A DNA stretch of 64,000 nt from Chlorobiaceae bacterium. Its GTDB lineage: Bacteria; Bacteroidota; Chlorobiia; Chlorobiales; Chlorobiaceae. The notes beneath the pieces are model-generated. The model made no database searches and was not told the DNA's origin. It saw nothing but the letters and a program-made list of their open reading frames with translations. Position numbers and translations under genes: made by a program. The stretch covers positions 62,001 through 126,000 of the forward strand of contig JAAXWS010000008.1 in the NCBI GenBank assembly GCA_013334865.1. Reading direction: 5' to 3'. This document shows positions 18,450 to 27,861 of this stretch, piece after piece (position 1 is the stretch's first letter; the number at the start of each line of letters is the position of its first letter).

Positions 18450-18834
18450 ACACCTGAAAAGCATCCAGTCGCGGATCGACGAGCTTGAACAGACCATCAG
18501 CGAAAGAGGGGAACAGATCAGGACGAGGGCGCAGCACCTGAAGAAGGAGATCCAGGAGGAGCTTGCACCAGAGGAGCTGGTCAGGAAGCATCCGTTCAAG
18601 ACGACGGGTGTAGCCCTGCTCACGGGCCTCCTGATCGGCAGGATCGCCAAATCCGTCATCGCGCCTTCGCCGCGACCCGCAGCAGCAGCAGAAAGCCTGC
18701 CGGTCGTGAGGCAGGAATCATCAGCCCTGAAGACCGCCCTCGCGGCCGTCGGCGCCGAAGCGCTGCACGCCGGCAAGGACCTGGCGATCACCTGGCTCAG
18801 GAACTATATCGAGGAGAAGAAGAAAGTATCGTAA
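18433..18834 (+). CDS. DUF883/YqjD-like coiled-coil membrane protein
   Basis: 133 aa. A coiled-coil N-terminal half (IQSRIDELEQTISERGEQI) leads to the DUF883-like segment VRKHPFKTTGVALLTGLLIG, then an Ala/Pro linker and a C-terminal amphipathic part ending in EEKKKVS. It overlaps the preceding gene, so the three small genes form one unit. The whole unit is enclosed by a 26-bp direct repeat. Confidence 0.72.
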   Translation: MTTANEHLKSIQSRIDELEQTISERGEQIRTRAQHLKKEIQEELAPEELVRKHPFKTTGVALLTGLLIGRIAKSVIAPSPRPAAAAESLPVVRQESSALKTALAAVGAEALHAGKDLAITWLRNYIEEKKKVS

Positions 18835-19001
18835 CACGTGACACGTGACGCGGAACAGTCAAGGCATGGGAGTGTTCAACCATTGGTGTGGTTCAGCCTT
18901 TTATGCGATTCTGCTTATGGCTCACAGCAGTAGTATGTGTTGAAATCGAGGATCTCTCCGGTAACCTCCAGACTTTGCCCGTCACGCGTCACGGGTCACG
19001 C
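18832..19001. repeat. Intergenic repeat block downstream of the small membrane-protein trio
   Basis: It contains GTAACACGTGACACGTGACG immediately at the stop codon, the 26-bp unit at 18934-18959 identical to 17634-17659, and a CGTCACGCGTCACGGGTCACG element at 18980-19000. I see no gene in it. Confidence 0.85.
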
Positions 19002-19010
19002 ATCCCCCCA

Positions 19011-19535
19011 TTACCAGTTCGACACCATCCTGTTGAAAAGCGCGTCCGCCGCCTGGTCCATCGCATTGGCGATGGCGGTCTGCTGGGCGCTGTAGCTGCC
19101 AACCGTATAATCCGAAAAACCAACGAAGGTCTGGGAGAAAAGCATGGTGTTCTTGACCCTGTCCTCGAAATCCGCCTTGACCACGATCGTGATCCTGTTG
19201 GTGACGGCGCGTTCGGAAGAGCTTCCGAGCTGGCTCGGTTCGTCGGCATAGGAGATGATGACACCCGTCAGGACCGCATCGGCACGGGCAGGATCGGCCT
19301 CGATCGACAAGCCGCTCTGTGACTGGATCCTGTCGGTGACCTTGCGAGTGATGGTCTCCCGGAACTGCGCGATGCCGGCCTGCGAAGCGTCGTCGAAAAG
19401 CGGCACGGCCACGCGGTTCATATGCGGAGGAATCGATGCGCCGGAGAAGCTGTAGCACCCCTGAAGCGCAGCGGACACCATGCAGATCAGCGCCAGAAGC
19501 AGCGCCCTTGCCGTTTTCCAGTTCATGGCCCGCAT
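19011..19535 (-). CDS. lptE: LPS-assembly lipoprotein LptE
   Basis: 174 aa. A signal peptide ends in the lipobox LQGC (Cys27). The mature part has the LptE/RlpB-type pattern: IPPHMNRVAVPLFDD, the FRETITRKVTDRI helix, and YSAQQTAIANAMDQAADALF. LptE plugs the LptD barrel that inserts lipopolysaccharide in the outer membrane. It is the last gene of the minus-strand run that begins with bchV, 13 bp behind the SDR gene. Confidence 0.85.
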   Translation of the reverse strand: MRAMNWKTARALLLALICMVSAALQGCYSFSGASIPPHMNRVAVPLFDDASQAGIAQFRETITRKVTDRIQSQSGLSIEADPARADAVLTGVIISYADEPSQLGSSSERAVTNRITIVVKADFEDRVKNTMLFSQTFVGFSDYTVGSYSAQQTAIANAMDQAADALFNRMVSNW

Positions 19536-19548
19536 AGTTCCGCCTGTT

Positions 19549-20379
19549 TCAGTAGGTTCGACGATCGATTCTGTTGAGAAGTTTACGAAAAGGATAGCTC
19601 AAAAGCATGAGCTTCTTCCGTTTTCCGTCAAGGGCGGACAGGTAGAGCCCCGTCTTCCCGTCGCTCCAGTCCGAGGCCATCCTCACGGCGTATCGGGCAG
19701 CCCGGTCCGGGGACTGCGCGAAGATATCCTGGATCGTGTTGAAAGTAGCGAGCTGGCGGTTGAACTCGGCCGTCGGGTTGGCCGGGCTGACGATGCCGGT
19801 CCTGACGAGGCCGGGATGGAGGAGCATCACCGAGACGCTGGAGTTGCGGTACTCTTCGGCCATGGCGAAGGTGAAGCGGGCGATGGCTGCCTTGGTCGAG
19901 CCGTAAGCCGAGATGTAGGGGGTGTTCGATGCCCTGTCGGTGCCCGAGCCGGCGAGATTGATGATCTTGCCTTTCCGGCCTGCGGCAAGGAAGTACCGGA
20001 CCGCCGCGCGGCTTCCGTAGTAGGTGCCCTTGAGGTTCGTGTCGATGACCCGTCCCCAGGCCTCCGGGCTGCTCTGTCCGACGCTTTCGAAGGGATCGGA
20101 GATGCCGGCGTTGTTGATGAAGCAGTCGATGGCGCCGAACCTTGCGACCGAGGCGTTCACCAGCCCCTCCATCTCCTCGTAGGACGATGCATCGCAGACG
20201 TGGCCGAACACCGATCCCGACGAGTCGGAAAACCCGCGGATGGCCTCTTCGACGTTCTCCCTGCGGCTGGAGGTGATCACGACCCTCGCCCCCTCCCTGA
20301 CGAACTCATGCGCGATGGCAAGACCGATACCGCGGGTAGATCCCGTGATGACGGCGATTTTATTCTTGAGCCTGTTCAT
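19549..20379 (-). CDS. Short-chain dehydrogenase/reductase in the RLP operon
   Basis: 276 aa classical SDR: cofactor motif TGSTRGIGLAIA, INNAGIS, the catalytic Ser in INLAGSGTDR, and the Y-x3-K in YISAYGSTKAA. The DNLKGTYY-type motif is DTNLKGTYYG. The Arg-Arg pair after strand 2 (SSRRENVEE) suggests NADP(H). Its ending is not the standard SDR C-terminus but a basic tail (KRKKLMLLSYPFRKLL). It lies 36 bp behind the RLP gene, so an oxidoreduction step in that pathway is likely; the substrate is unknown. Confidence 0.85.
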   Translation of the reverse strand: MNRLKNKIAVITGSTRGIGLAIAHEFVREGARVVITSSRRENVEEAIRGFSDSSGSVFGHVCDASSYEEMEGLVNASVARFGAIDCFINNAGISDPFESVGQSSPEAWGRVIDTNLKGTYYGSRAAVRYFLAAGRKGKIINLAGSGTDRASNTPYISAYGSTKAAIARFTFAMAEEYRNSSVSVMLLHPGLVRTGIVSPANPTAEFNRQLATFNTIQDIFAQSPDRAARYAVRMASDWSDGKTGLYLSALDGKRKKLMLLSYPFRKLLNRIDRRTY

Positions 20380-20415
20380 TGGGTCGGCGGTTGCGGTTCA
20401 GGCGATCTTCATGGC

Positions 20416-21720
20416 TCAGCGCTTCGCGCCGGCCATCTGGACCACCATGGCCTGGAGTTCCGGGCGCCCCTCGGCGTACTCCTCGATCGGTATGCCCTGT
20501 TCGATCGCCTCCCAGGCCTGCCGGATGCTGCGGGCGCCGGCCTTCGGGCCCATGGGGTGGCCGAACACGCCACGCCCCGGCACGAAGCCGAAATCGACGC
20601 TGCCGACCTTGCGGTAGACCGTCTCGAGCGTCAGGGCCGAATCGCTGCCGCCCGGCACGGGCAGGCAGGGCTTGATGTGGCCCATAGGCCTGATGCACTC
20701 CTCGATGTTCTCCAGGACCTCCTCTTCAGGCGTCATCATCCTGTCGCCAAAGCCGGGCATGATGACCGCGTCGAGCCCGGCAAGGCGCTGCAGCTTGGTC
20801 ATCACCCTCGAATGGATGCCGTACTTCTCCATCCTGCTGAAGGCGGCGATGAACGGGAAATGTCCGATCAGGGGCACCTGGGTGTAGTTGCTCAGCATGC
20901 GCACCGCGCTGAGGCCTACCGGCAGGGCGTTGATCAGGAGGGCGTTGGCGCCGTTGCGCACGGCGACGTCGTGCTTCTCGATCAGGCTGTCCACCTCGTC
21001 GGTGACGTTGGCCAGGTAGATCTTGGGGTCACCGGTCTCCTCTTCGGCATGGCGGCGCGCCGCGCCAAGGTGGGCCGCACGGTCGGCCATGGCCGACCAG
21101 GTGACGTCGGCGAGCATCTCGTCGTCCTTGGCGATGTCGAGGCCGCCAAGCCAGCTCTGGTGGGCGATCTCGGCGAACTCTTCGGGGCTCAGGCCGATGT
21201 TCGGCTTCACGACCCCGAAGAAGATCGGGCGGTCATAGGCATTCAGGATTTTGCGCAACCCGTCGATGCCGAACTTCGGTCCTTCGAAATCGGCGAGGTA
21301 GGAGTCCGGAAACCCGATATCCATGAGCTTCACCACCGGGACGCCGGGGGTGAAGAAAGTACCTTCGCCGCAGACGGCGGTCAGGAGGTTGGGCAGCTTC
21401 GGACCGAAATTGCAGTGGGGGTGGGCGACGGTCACACGGCAGGCGTGGATCCTCCCGCTCTCGGCGTGCTTGACCGGGTAGCTGAGCTGCTCCAGTTCGG
21501 CAACGACCTTCAGGCCGATCACCTTTGCCGCATGGATGGGGCGGAAATCCTCGTCCCTGCCTACCCGTTTCCACTGGGCGGTGGACTGTTCACTGCAGAA
21601 GTGGGCAAGCGCCGTCTCGACGTCACCGACGCATTCGAGATAATAGTCGAGAACCAGGTACTGCTCCATGTCGAGCGAGGCCCTGTCGGCAAAGAACCCT
21701 CTGATATCTTCAGAATTCAT
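20416..21720 (-). CDS. RuBisCO-like protein, form IV
   Basis: 434 aa from the ATG at 21720, giving the same start and length as I recall for the C. tepidum RLP. The Lys of the RuBisCO carbamylation site is kept ([11 protein letters not shown]198), but the substrate-binding KPKxG loop reads VVKPNIGLS (residues 171-179, second Lys replaced by Asn). The SGG phosphate-loop region is VPGGSDS, so CO2 fixation is not expected. In C. tepidum, loss of RLP disturbs sulfur oxidation, lowers pigment and raises oxidative stress; the reaction is unsettled. It is flanked by aldolases and an SDR. Confidence 0.96.
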   Translation of the reverse strand: MNSEDIRGFFADRASLDMEQYLVLDYYLECVGDVETALAHFCSEQSTAQWKRVGRDEDFRPIHAAKVIGLKVVAELEQLSYPVKHAESGRIHACRVTVAHPHCNFGPKLPNLLTAVCGEGTFFTPGVPVVKLMDIGFPDSYLADFEGPKFGIDGLRKILNAYDRPIFFGVVKPNIGLSPEEFAEIAHQSWLGGLDIAKDDEMLADVTWSAMADRAAHLGAARRHAEEETGDPKIYLANVTDEVDSLIEKHDVAVRNGANALLINALPVGLSAVRMLSNYTQVPLIGHFPFIAAFSRMEKYGIHSRVMTKLQRLAGLDAVIMPGFGDRMMTPEEEVLENIEECIRPMGHIKPCLPVPGGSDSALTLETVYRKVGSVDFGFVPGRGVFGHPMGPKAGARSIRQAWEAIEQGIPIEEYAEGRPELQAMVVQMAGAKR

Positions 21721-21779
21721 AAGTAAAAGATCAACCTCTGCAGTTTTATAAAATCGGGAGGCGGTACGTCCCGCCCCCC

Positions 21780-21830
21780 TCAACTATCAACTATCAACTA
21801 TCAACTATCAACTATCAACTATCAACTATC
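21780..21830. repeat. Heptamer tandem array, 7.3 copies
   Basis: Plus-strand unit TCAACTA (minus strand TAGTTGA) repeated seven times plus two bases. It begins within the LsrF-like stop codon and fills half of the gap to the RLP gene. The minus-strand unit holds stops in every frame. Confidence 0.97.
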
Positions 21831-22707
21831 CTTCCGCCTTGATCGAGTTGAAGTACTCGAACGCCTCGGCCGGAGTCAGGTTCTCGTGCACGATTTTGTT
21901 GACCGCCTTCATCATGGCGAGCGGAGCATCGCTCTGGAAGATGTTGCGGCCCATGTCGACGCCTGCGGCGCCCTCCCGGATCGCGTTGTAGGACATCGTC
22001 AGCGCGTCGAGTTCGGGCAGCTTCTTGCCGCCGGCCATCACGATCGGCACCGGGCAGGAGGCCACGACGGTCTCGAAATCCTCCTCGACGTAGTAGGTCT
22101 TCACCAGCTGGGCGCCGAGCTCGGCGCAGATGCGGGTGGCGAGGCGGAAGTACTTGGCGTCGCGCACCATCTCCTTGCCGACCGCGGTCACGGCCATCGT
22201 CGGGATGCCGTAGCGCAGCCCCATGTCGACCAGCCTGGTCATGTTCCTGATCGAGCGGGTCTCATACTCGCCGCCGATGAAAACCTGCAGGGTGATGCAG
22301 GCGACGTTCATGCGGATGGCATCCTCGATGTCGACCGCGAGCTCCTCGTCGGAGAGCTCCTTCAGGATGCTGGGGCCGCCGCTGCACCGCATCACGACAG
22401 CCTTGTTGAGCGTCGGCGGCACCGTGGTGCGAAGGATGCCGCGGGTGAGCATGATGGCATCGGCGTGCGGCATGAGCGGCACGATATTCACGTCGGGGCG
22501 CTCCAGGCCGGTGGTCGGCCCCTGGAAGTAGCCGTGGTCGATGGCGAACATGACCGTCCTGCCGGTCTCCGGCCTGAAGATGCGGGCCAGGCGGTTCTTC
22601 ATGCCCCAGTCGAGCGAGTGGGCCCCTTTCAGGTAGAACCCGTAGTTGTTCACCGGGATATCGGTGTAATACTCCTTTGCCTGTTTGTCCTTGTCGTATT
22701 CCGCCAT
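21826..22707 (-). CDS. LsrF-like class I aldolase/thiolase
   Basis: 293 aa, very close to LsrF of enterics along its whole length: [32 protein letters not shown], the Schiff-base Lys in [11 protein letters not shown], and [11 protein letters not shown]. LsrF transfers an acetyl group from 3-hydroxy-5-phosphonooxypentane-2,4-dione to CoA at the end of autoinducer-2 breakdown. No lsrK, lsrG or lsr transporter is in the window. Its place between a class II aldolase fusion and RLP suggests a related phosphorylated diketone as substrate. The SD AGGAGGTCACGACG is excellent. Confidence 0.88.
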   Translation of the reverse strand: MAEYDKDKQAKEYYTDIPVNNYGFYLKGAHSLDWGMKNRLARIFRPETGRTVMFAIDHGYFQGPTTGLERPDVNIVPLMPHADAIMLTRGILRTTVPPTLNKAVVMRCSGGPSILKELSDEELAVDIEDAIRMNVACITLQVFIGGEYETRSIRNMTRLVDMGLRYGIPTMAVTAVGKEMVRDAKYFRLATRICAELGAQLVKTYYVEEDFETVVASCPVPIVMAGGKKLPELDALTMSYNAIREGAAGVDMGRNIFQSDAPLAMMKAVNKIVHENLTPAEAFEYFNSIKAEG

Positions 22708-22759
22708 CGTCGTGACCTCCTGGTTGTGTTGGTTTGTATGTTTGGCTCTCTTATTCCGG

Positions 22760-24880
22760 TCAGCGCAGCGCCGCAGCGATGTTGCCGCCGTCGACCGTGG
22801 TTACCGAGCCGGTCGTCTTCGTTTCAAGGGCGAGATGCACGAAGGCGTCGGCCACATCCTCGGCCGTCACTTCGAGGCCGAGCAGGTTGCCGGCCATGTA
22901 CTCCTTTTCACTCAGGCCGCGGGCCGAGGAACGCGACTGGATCATCTCGGGGGTAAGCAGGCCGCTGCGTATCCTGTCGGCGTTGACGCCGTTGGCGCGG
23001 ATGCCGTCCCTGCCGTGGTCGAGGGCATACTGCCTGAGCAGGAACAGGGTCGCCGCCTTGGGCAGGCCGTAGGGCCCGAAGTCGGGGCCGGGATTCACCG
23101 CCTGCTTCGAAACGTTGAACAGCAGCACGCCGCCGGTGCCCTGCAGCCGCATGATGCGCACGGCGTTCTGGGCGATCGTCTGATGCGAGAAGAAGTTCAG
23201 TTCGAAGCTCTTCCTGAGAAGTTCGTCGGCAACATCGCCGATCCGGCCCTGCAGGGCCACACCGACGTTCGAGACGACGATATCGAGGCCGCCGAAGGTC
23301 TTGAGGATGATGTCGAACGCACCGCGAACGGCGTCGCGGTCGGTCACGTCGCAGGGGATCGTGAGCGTGCCGGGGCCGAGCTCCCCTGCCGCCCGGTCGA
23401 GGGCTGCGGGATCGAGGTCCATGATCGCGACCTGCGCACCCCTGGCGCGGAACGCCTTCGCCGTGGCAAGCCCTATGGCGCCGGCACCGCCGGTCACCAG
23501 AGCCACCTTTCCGGCGAACTCGCCTCCGTTGCGGTTCTTCCTGACCTTGGCCTGCTCCATGTCCCAGTACTCGATCTCGAAGGCGTCGCGTTCAGAGATC
23601 GACTCGAAGGAACCGACCGACTCGGCGTCGAGCATGGCGAGGGCGGACTGTTCGGCGATGTCGGCCGTGAGCCAGGCATCGGCGACGCTCCTGCCGAGGC
23701 CGAAAAGCCCGAGCCCCCGGACCAGCACGACCCTGGGCATCGGATCGATCATGCCGACCTGCATGCCTGTCGCCTGGCGGTTGCGCTCGAAATAGGCCCG
23801 GTACTCCCCGACATAGCCGTCCACGCGTTCCCGGACCGAGGCCTTGAACCCTTCGAGGTCGGACGCGTCGGGGGCAGGCAGCACCAGCGGGCAGTTCTTG
23901 GTGCGGATGATGAAGTCGGGCGTCATGGCCCCTTTCCTGACAATCGATTCCAGATCGGCCGAATTGACGAACACGTCGAGCGCCGAAGACTTCCTGAACT
24001 CGAGCACGAAGCTCTCGTAATCCTTTTCGCCGGGGGTCTTCTCGAACGAACAGGCCCCCCTTACGATGGGCGCGACTTCGTCCAGGCTCGCGATCTTCGC
24101 CGGAAGCCCGACCGACGGGAAGCTTTTCCTGCCGGCAGAGGCGATGCGCTCCTCGATGCGGCTGACGCCGTCAATCATCCGGTCGTAGGCCTCCCTGGCC
24201 GTGTCGCCGAATGTCACCAGGCCGTGGTTGTGCAGCACCATGCCCTGGATCGAGGGCTCCTCGTCGTAGGCATTCGCGGCGAGCCTTGCCAGCCCGAGCC
24301 CCGGCTGGATGTAGGGGACCATGCCGTACGCTTTCCCGAGCGCCTCGCGGCAGAAGCGGTCACCTTCGGCCTGGTTGCTGAGGGTCAGAAGGGCAAGCGA
24401 ATGGGTGTGGAATATGTAACGGTGGGGCAGGAACGCGTGCAGGAGCGTCTCGATGGAGGGGCTCAGCGAGCGGTGCACCATCTGGTCGGTCAGGGTGAAG
24501 AGGTTCAGGAACAGGAAGTTCTTGAACTCCCTGGTCGAAAAGCGCTTGATGTCCTCCTCGCTGTGCCGCTCGCCCGAGGCATACATGCGCTGGAGCCTCT
24601 GGAGGGGCTCGATCCGAACCGGGGTGAAGTCGTGCACGTCGACCGAGGCGAGGTTGACGCCGCTGGCCTTGATGAAAATGACGTTGGAGTGGTTGCCGAG
24701 GAAGTCGGTCAGGACGCTCTTGACCGAGGTGTTTCCCCCGCCATGCATGACCAGCCGGTCATCCTTGCCGAGCAGCCGCGACGCGTAGACCAGGTCGACC
24801 AGTTCGGCCGGCGTATCGGCGGCATGGATCTTGCCTGCCGCCATCGAGTGCAATTCGGAGTCGTTCCAGAGATTCTTCAT
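22760..24880 (-). CDS. Bifunctional class II aldolase / short-chain dehydrogenase
   Basis: 706 aa from the ATG at 24880. Residues about 1-420 form a zinc class II (RhaD/fuculose-type) aldolase: HGGGNTSVK, the metal His pair in [11 protein letters not shown], and [11 protein letters not shown]. Residues about 450-706 form an [26 protein letters not shown], a YGLPKAA Y-x3-K site, and [11 protein letters not shown]. The layout equals the RhaD/AldE-type bifunctional rhamnulose-1-phosphate aldolase/lactaldehyde dehydrogenase. With RLP and LsrF nearby it could split a ketose-1-phosphate into DHAP and an aldehyde and then oxidise or reduce the aldehyde (inference). Confidence 0.88.
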   Translation of the reverse strand: MKNLWNDSELHSMAAGKIHAADTPAELVDLVYASRLLGKDDRLVMHGGGNTSVKSVLTDFLGNHSNVIFIKASGVNLASVDVHDFTPVRIEPLQRLQRMYASGERHSEEDIKRFSTREFKNFLFLNLFTLTDQMVHRSLSPSIETLLHAFLPHRYIFHTHSLALLTLSNQAEGDRFCREALGKAYGMVPYIQPGLGLARLAANAYDEEPSIQGMVLHNHGLVTFGDTAREAYDRMIDGVSRIEERIASAGRKSFPSVGLPAKIASLDEVAPIVRGACSFEKTPGEKDYESFVLEFRKSSALDVFVNSADLESIVRKGAMTPDFIIRTKNCPLVLPAPDASDLEGFKASVRERVDGYVGEYRAYFERNRQATGMQVGMIDPMPRVVLVRGLGLFGLGRSVADAWLTADIAEQSALAMLDAESVGSFESISERDAFEIEYWDMEQAKVRKNRNGGEFAGKVALVTGGAGAIGLATAKAFRARGAQVAIMDLDPAALDRAAGELGPGTLTIPCDVTDRDAVRGAFDIILKTFGGLDIVVSNVGVALQGRIGDVADELLRKSFELNFFSHQTIAQNAVRIMRLQGTGGVLLFNVSKQAVNPGPDFGPYGLPKAATLFLLRQYALDHGRDGIRANGVNADRIRSGLLTPEMIQSRSSARGLSEKEYMAGNLLGLEVTAEDVADAFVHLALETKTTGSVTTVDGGNIAAALR

Positions 24881-24928
24881 AAGGTTGGGAGCTCTTGTGA
24901 ATGCTTGCCTTTTGTTGCGCAATCCGCC

Positions 24929-25150
24929 TCAGGACGCGCCGCCCTGCATCTTTTTCGCGTGGCGGTTCCGGATAAGGAATCCAGAGAGGTAGATCAGGGT
25001 GAACCCGGGTATGACGATAGCGAGGAACAGGGTATGGTCCTGGGGGGTCCTGAGCTGGCCGGAGGACCAGATCATCCATGCGAGCACGGCCCATACCGGG
25101 CCGGTGAAGGCGAAGGTGATATTCCAGAGGGTCGTGAAACTTTGGTTCAT
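24929..25150 (-). CDS. Small two-span membrane protein, unknown
   Basis: 73 aa with two hydrophobic helices (around TFAFTGPVWAVLAWMIW and LAIVIPGFTLIYLSGFLI) and a basic tail RNRHAKKMQ. I do not recognise the family. It is placed 39 bp behind bchV and 48 bp ahead of the aldolase fusion, so it is translated from the same message. It could be a membrane anchor for a chlorosome-pigment enzyme, but there is no direct sign of that. Confidence 0.65.
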   Translation of the reverse strand: MNQSFTTLWNITFAFTGPVWAVLAWMIWSSGQLRTPQDHTLFLAIVIPGFTLIYLSGFLIRNRHAKKMQGGAS

Positions 25151-25189
25151 GGTTCGGTTCCGATGCGGTATCGAGAGAACAGCGGAGGG

Positions 25190-25663
25190 TCAGATCTGAC
25201 CCTGGACACGCAGCTTCTTCTCGTTGTTTTTTTCAAGAATGATACGGATCAGGTACTGGAGGGCATTGACCACGTAGGTCAGGTAGGCGATGTACGCTTC
25301 TATGACGAGCACATCTTCCGGGTAGCCCATCCAGGCCATGACGAAGTAGAGCAGGTGGAAGAAGGCAGCCACCGTGCTGCCCACGTCTTCCCAGAGGAAT
25401 TCCGGGGAGTAGACCCACTTGTCGAAGATCTCCTTTTCGAAAAACATGCCGGTGATGAACAGGATGGCGAAGAAAAGGGTTTTGAACAGGATCGCGATAC
25501 TGATCCAGAAGAAGTCGATGGCCACGATATGGTTGGCGTAAAGGGTATTGAGCGTGACGCCGGTAAGGAAGATGATGAACTGTATCGGGGCGAGGATGAT
25601 CTGGAGTTCGGTCCAGACCGATGCATTGCGTTTGGCGAGCTGTTCGGGTGTATAACGCGGCAT
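25190..25663 (-). CDS. bchV: 3-vinyl bacteriochlorophyllide hydratase (BchF/BchV)
   Basis: 157 aa from the ATG at 25663, which yields the family N-terminus [19 protein letters not shown]. Four membrane spans follow, with the [10 protein letters not shown] motif near the third and [10 protein letters not shown] near the end. It hydrates the C-3 vinyl group to hydroxyethyl in bacteriochlorophyll c/d/e synthesis. Green sulfur bacteria have two paralogues. Location beside bchQ fits BchV, which favours pigments with enlarged C-8 alkyl groups and gives the 3(1)S product; the choice of BchV over BchF rests on that synteny from memory. Confidence 0.9.
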   Translation of the reverse strand: MPRYTPEQLAKRNASVWTELQIILAPIQFIIFLTGVTLNTLYANHIVAIDFFWISIAILFKTLFFAILFITGMFFEKEIFDKWVYSPEFLWEDVGSTVAAFFHLLYFVMAWMGYPEDVLVIEAYIAYLTYVVNALQYLIRIILEKNNEKKLRVQGQI

Positions 25664-25834
25664 GATCTCTTGTGCACGTTGCTTGTGTGATAAGGAAACA
25701 GCCAGATCGGCTTCGTGAAGCAGGGAATATAGTAAAATCCACCCGCCCCGGAAAACCTGCCGGGCAGGAAAATAGGACCTTCCTGAAGATACGGAGGCCA
25801 AATATACCTGCTTTCGGTATGTGAATGTTTTGGT

Positions 25835-25863
25835 ATGACGTACAGGTTTTGTACGTTTGTCAT
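25835..25863. promoter_or_regulatory. Nested dyad in the bchV-bchQ divergent promoter region
   Basis: A perfect 7-bp inverted repeat ACGTACA-(5)-TGTACGT occupies 25838-25856. It is enclosed by a second pair ATGAC (25835-25839) / GTCAT (25859-25863). It lies about 100 bp ahead of bchQ and 175 bp ahead of bchV in the 298-bp divergent spacer. This looks like a regulator site; the spacing is the reverse of the TGT-N12-ACA PpsR box. Confidence 0.45.
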
Positions 25864-25961
25864 TCCGGCAGGTTCCCCGGCGGCTCCCTGGCTTCCGGAA
25901 CGAGTAGAACATTCACAGCCTGAGTTTTCTTTGATTCAGAACAACCCGGTTATCTCATCCG

Positions 25962-27368
25962 ATGCAAGCCTCTGATCCAGAATCGACCAAACCACTGAAC
26001 ATCCTGCTGGTCTCGCCCCAGGGCAAGATGGACGACGACAGCAACCAGAAGCCTCTTTTCCATATGGCCCTCGGCGTACTGGCAAGCATCACGCCGAAGC
26101 AGCACCGGATCGAGATGGTCGACGAGCACTTCCACGACGAGATCGATTACGACGGGAACTACGACCTCGTCGGCATCACTTCGCGGACGCTCGAGGCGAC
26201 CAGGGCATACGAGATCGCCGACGAGTTCAGGCGGCACGGCAAGACGGTCGTCATGGGAGGCCTCCACATCTCGTTCAACCCGGACGAGGCTGCCAGTCAT
26301 GCGGACTCGATCGTGGTTGGAGAAGCCGACAACCTGTGGGTGACCCTCCTCGACGACGCGGCCAACGGGCGCCTGTTGCCCCGCTACGACGCGAAGGAGT
26401 TCCCGCCCGTCAACTCGATCGTACCCATCGACTACGAACGCATCGCGGGGGCGTCGAAGCGGGGAAAGGTTGACGGCACCAAGTCGATCCCGATCTATGT
26501 CACCCGGGGCTGCCCTTTCAACTGCTCGTTCTGCGTCACGCCCAACTTCACCGGCAAGAAATACCGCTCGCAGAACCCCGAATCGCTGAAGGCGCAGGTA
26601 GAAGCCGCCAGGAAGCACTTCTTCAACCCCAAGGGCAAGGGCTCGAAACCCTGGTTCATGCTGACCGACGAGAACCTCGGCATCAACAGGAAAAAGCTCT
26701 GGGAATCCCTCGACCTGCTCAAGGAGTGCGACATCACCTTCAGCGTCTTCCTCAGCATCAACTTCCTCGAAGACCCGCAGACGGTCAGGAAGCTGGTCGA
26801 TGCCGGCTGCAACTTCGTGCTTGCGGGCCTCGAATCGATCAAGCAGAGCACACTGGAGACCTACAACAAGGGGCATGTCAACTCGGCAGAAAAGTATTCG
26901 AAGATCATCGACGACTGCCGCAAGGCAGGCCTGAACATCCAGGGGAACTTCCTCTTCAACCCGGCCATCGACACCTTCGAGGATATCGACGAGCTGGTGA
27001 AGTTCGTGGAGAAGAACCACATCTTCATGCCCATCTTCCAGATCATCACCCCCTACCCGGGCACCCAGATGTACCACGACTACAAGGAGCAGGGGCTGAT
27101 CACCATCGAGGACTGGGAGAAGTACAACGCCCTGCACCTGGTCATCAAGTCCGAACGCTACGAGCCGCTGCTGTTCCAGTACAAGGTGCTGAAAAGCTAT
27201 GTCAGCGTCTATTCATGGCGCCATATCTTCGCCCGCACCTGGTACAATCCGAGGAAGCTGATCAACCTGATCACCAGCCTCGCCTTCAGGAACCACCTGC
27301 AGAGCGAGCTCAAATCGTTCGAAGAGAAGCACTCCATGACACCCGCAATGCTTGCCGGCGTCAAATAG
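25962..27368 (+). CDS. bchQ: Bacteriochlorophyllide C-8 methyltransferase BchQ (B12/radical SAM)
   Basis: 468 aa. An N-terminal B12-binding-like domain ([30 protein letters not shown]) precedes a radical-SAM core with the cluster motif C184-x3-C188-x2-C191 (GCPFNCSFC). This is the BchE-like family to which BchQ (C-8(2)), BchR (C-12(1)) and BchE belong. BchQ adds methyl groups to the C-8 ethyl chain, tuning chlorosome absorption. I choose BchQ over BchR because the neighbours (bchV, RLP, recX-pyrH) match the C. tepidum bchQ locus as I recall it. Confidence 0.85.
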   Translation: MQASDPESTKPLNILLVSPQGKMDDDSNQKPLFHMALGVLASITPKQHRIEMVDEHFHDEIDYDGNYDLVGITSRTLEATRAYEIADEFRRHGKTVVMGGLHISFNPDEAASHADSIVVGEADNLWVTLLDDAANGRLLPRYDAKEFPPVNSIVPIDYERIAGASKRGKVDGTKSIPIYVTRGCPFNCSFCVTPNFTGKKYRSQNPESLKAQVEAARKHFFNPKGKGSKPWFMLTDENLGINRKKLWESLDLLKECDITFSVFLSINFLEDPQTVRKLVDAGCNFVLAGLESIKQSTLETYNKGHVNSAEKYSKIIDDCRKAGLNIQGNFLFNPAIDTFEDIDELVKFVEKNHIFMPIFQIITPYPGTQMYHDYKEQGLITIEDWEKYNALHLVIKSERYEPLLFQYKVLKSYVSVYSWRHIFARTWYNPRKLINLITSLAFRNHLQSELKSFEEKHSMTPAMLAGVK

Positions 27369-27393
27369 AGAATAAACTCCTTCCCGTCCGCCG

Positions 27394-27861
27394 ATGAGCG
27401 AAAGGACCATCGAAGAGGCCGTCAGGAACGGCATCAGGCTGCTGGGGCTGCGTGCCCACGGCCGGGCGGAGCTCTCATCGAAACTCAGGAAAAAGGGCTT
27501 CGAGCCGTCGATCGTCGAAGCCGCCATCGCGCGCCTCGAGTCGCTGGGTCTCATCAACGACCGCACCTTCGCGGAAAGTTTCGTGGAGAGCATGTCGAGA
27601 CGGCGCCCTGAAGGCAAGATGAAGGCGAGGGTAAGGCTGCTGCAGAAGGGGCTCCCGGAAGAGGTTGTCGAGGAGATGCTGGCAGGATACGACCAGGTGG
27701 CGATGTGCCGTGCGGCGGCGGAAAAAAAGATGCGGACCCTCACGGGCCCGCAGGAAACAAAGCTGAAAAAGCTCGAAACCTTCCTCCGCAACCGCGGCTT
27801 CGACTGGCAGACGATCAAGGAAACAATGGATAATGGACAATGGATAATTGAAAGGCAATAG
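27394..27861 (+). CDS. recX: RecA regulator RecX
   Basis: 155 aa of three-helix repeats: GIRLLGLRAHGRAELSSKL, VEAAIARLESLGLINDRTFA, and ETFLRNRGFDWQTIKETM. RecX caps RecA filaments and limits recombination. It follows bchQ by 25 bp. Its last ten codons (MDNGQWIIERQ) lie inside a short repeat (ATGGATAATGGACAATGG), so the natural C-terminus may have been replaced. Confidence 0.9.
   Translation: MSERTIEEAVRNGIRLLGLRAHGRAELSSKLRKKGFEPSIVEAAIARLESLGLINDRTFAESFVESMSRRRPEGKMKARVRLLQKGLPEEVVEEMLAGYDQVAMCRAAAEKKMRTLTGPQETKLKKLETFLRNRGFDWQTIKETMDNGQWIIERQ

Noticed and set aside
20416-21720. A true RuBisCO large subunit
   Set aside because: The KPxxG loop and other substrate residues differ from form I-III enzymes, no small subunit or phosphoribulokinase is near, and green sulfur bacteria fix CO2 by the reverse TCA cycle.
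19480-21726. Plus-strand open frame of 748 codons opposite RLP
   Set aside because: It lies opposite lptE, the SDR and RLP, all with diagnostic motifs; its translation shows none.
22685-25690. Plus-strand open frame of 1001 codons opposite the aldolase fusion and bchV
   Set aside because: It is antisense to four genes with known families; no signal or domain in the frame.
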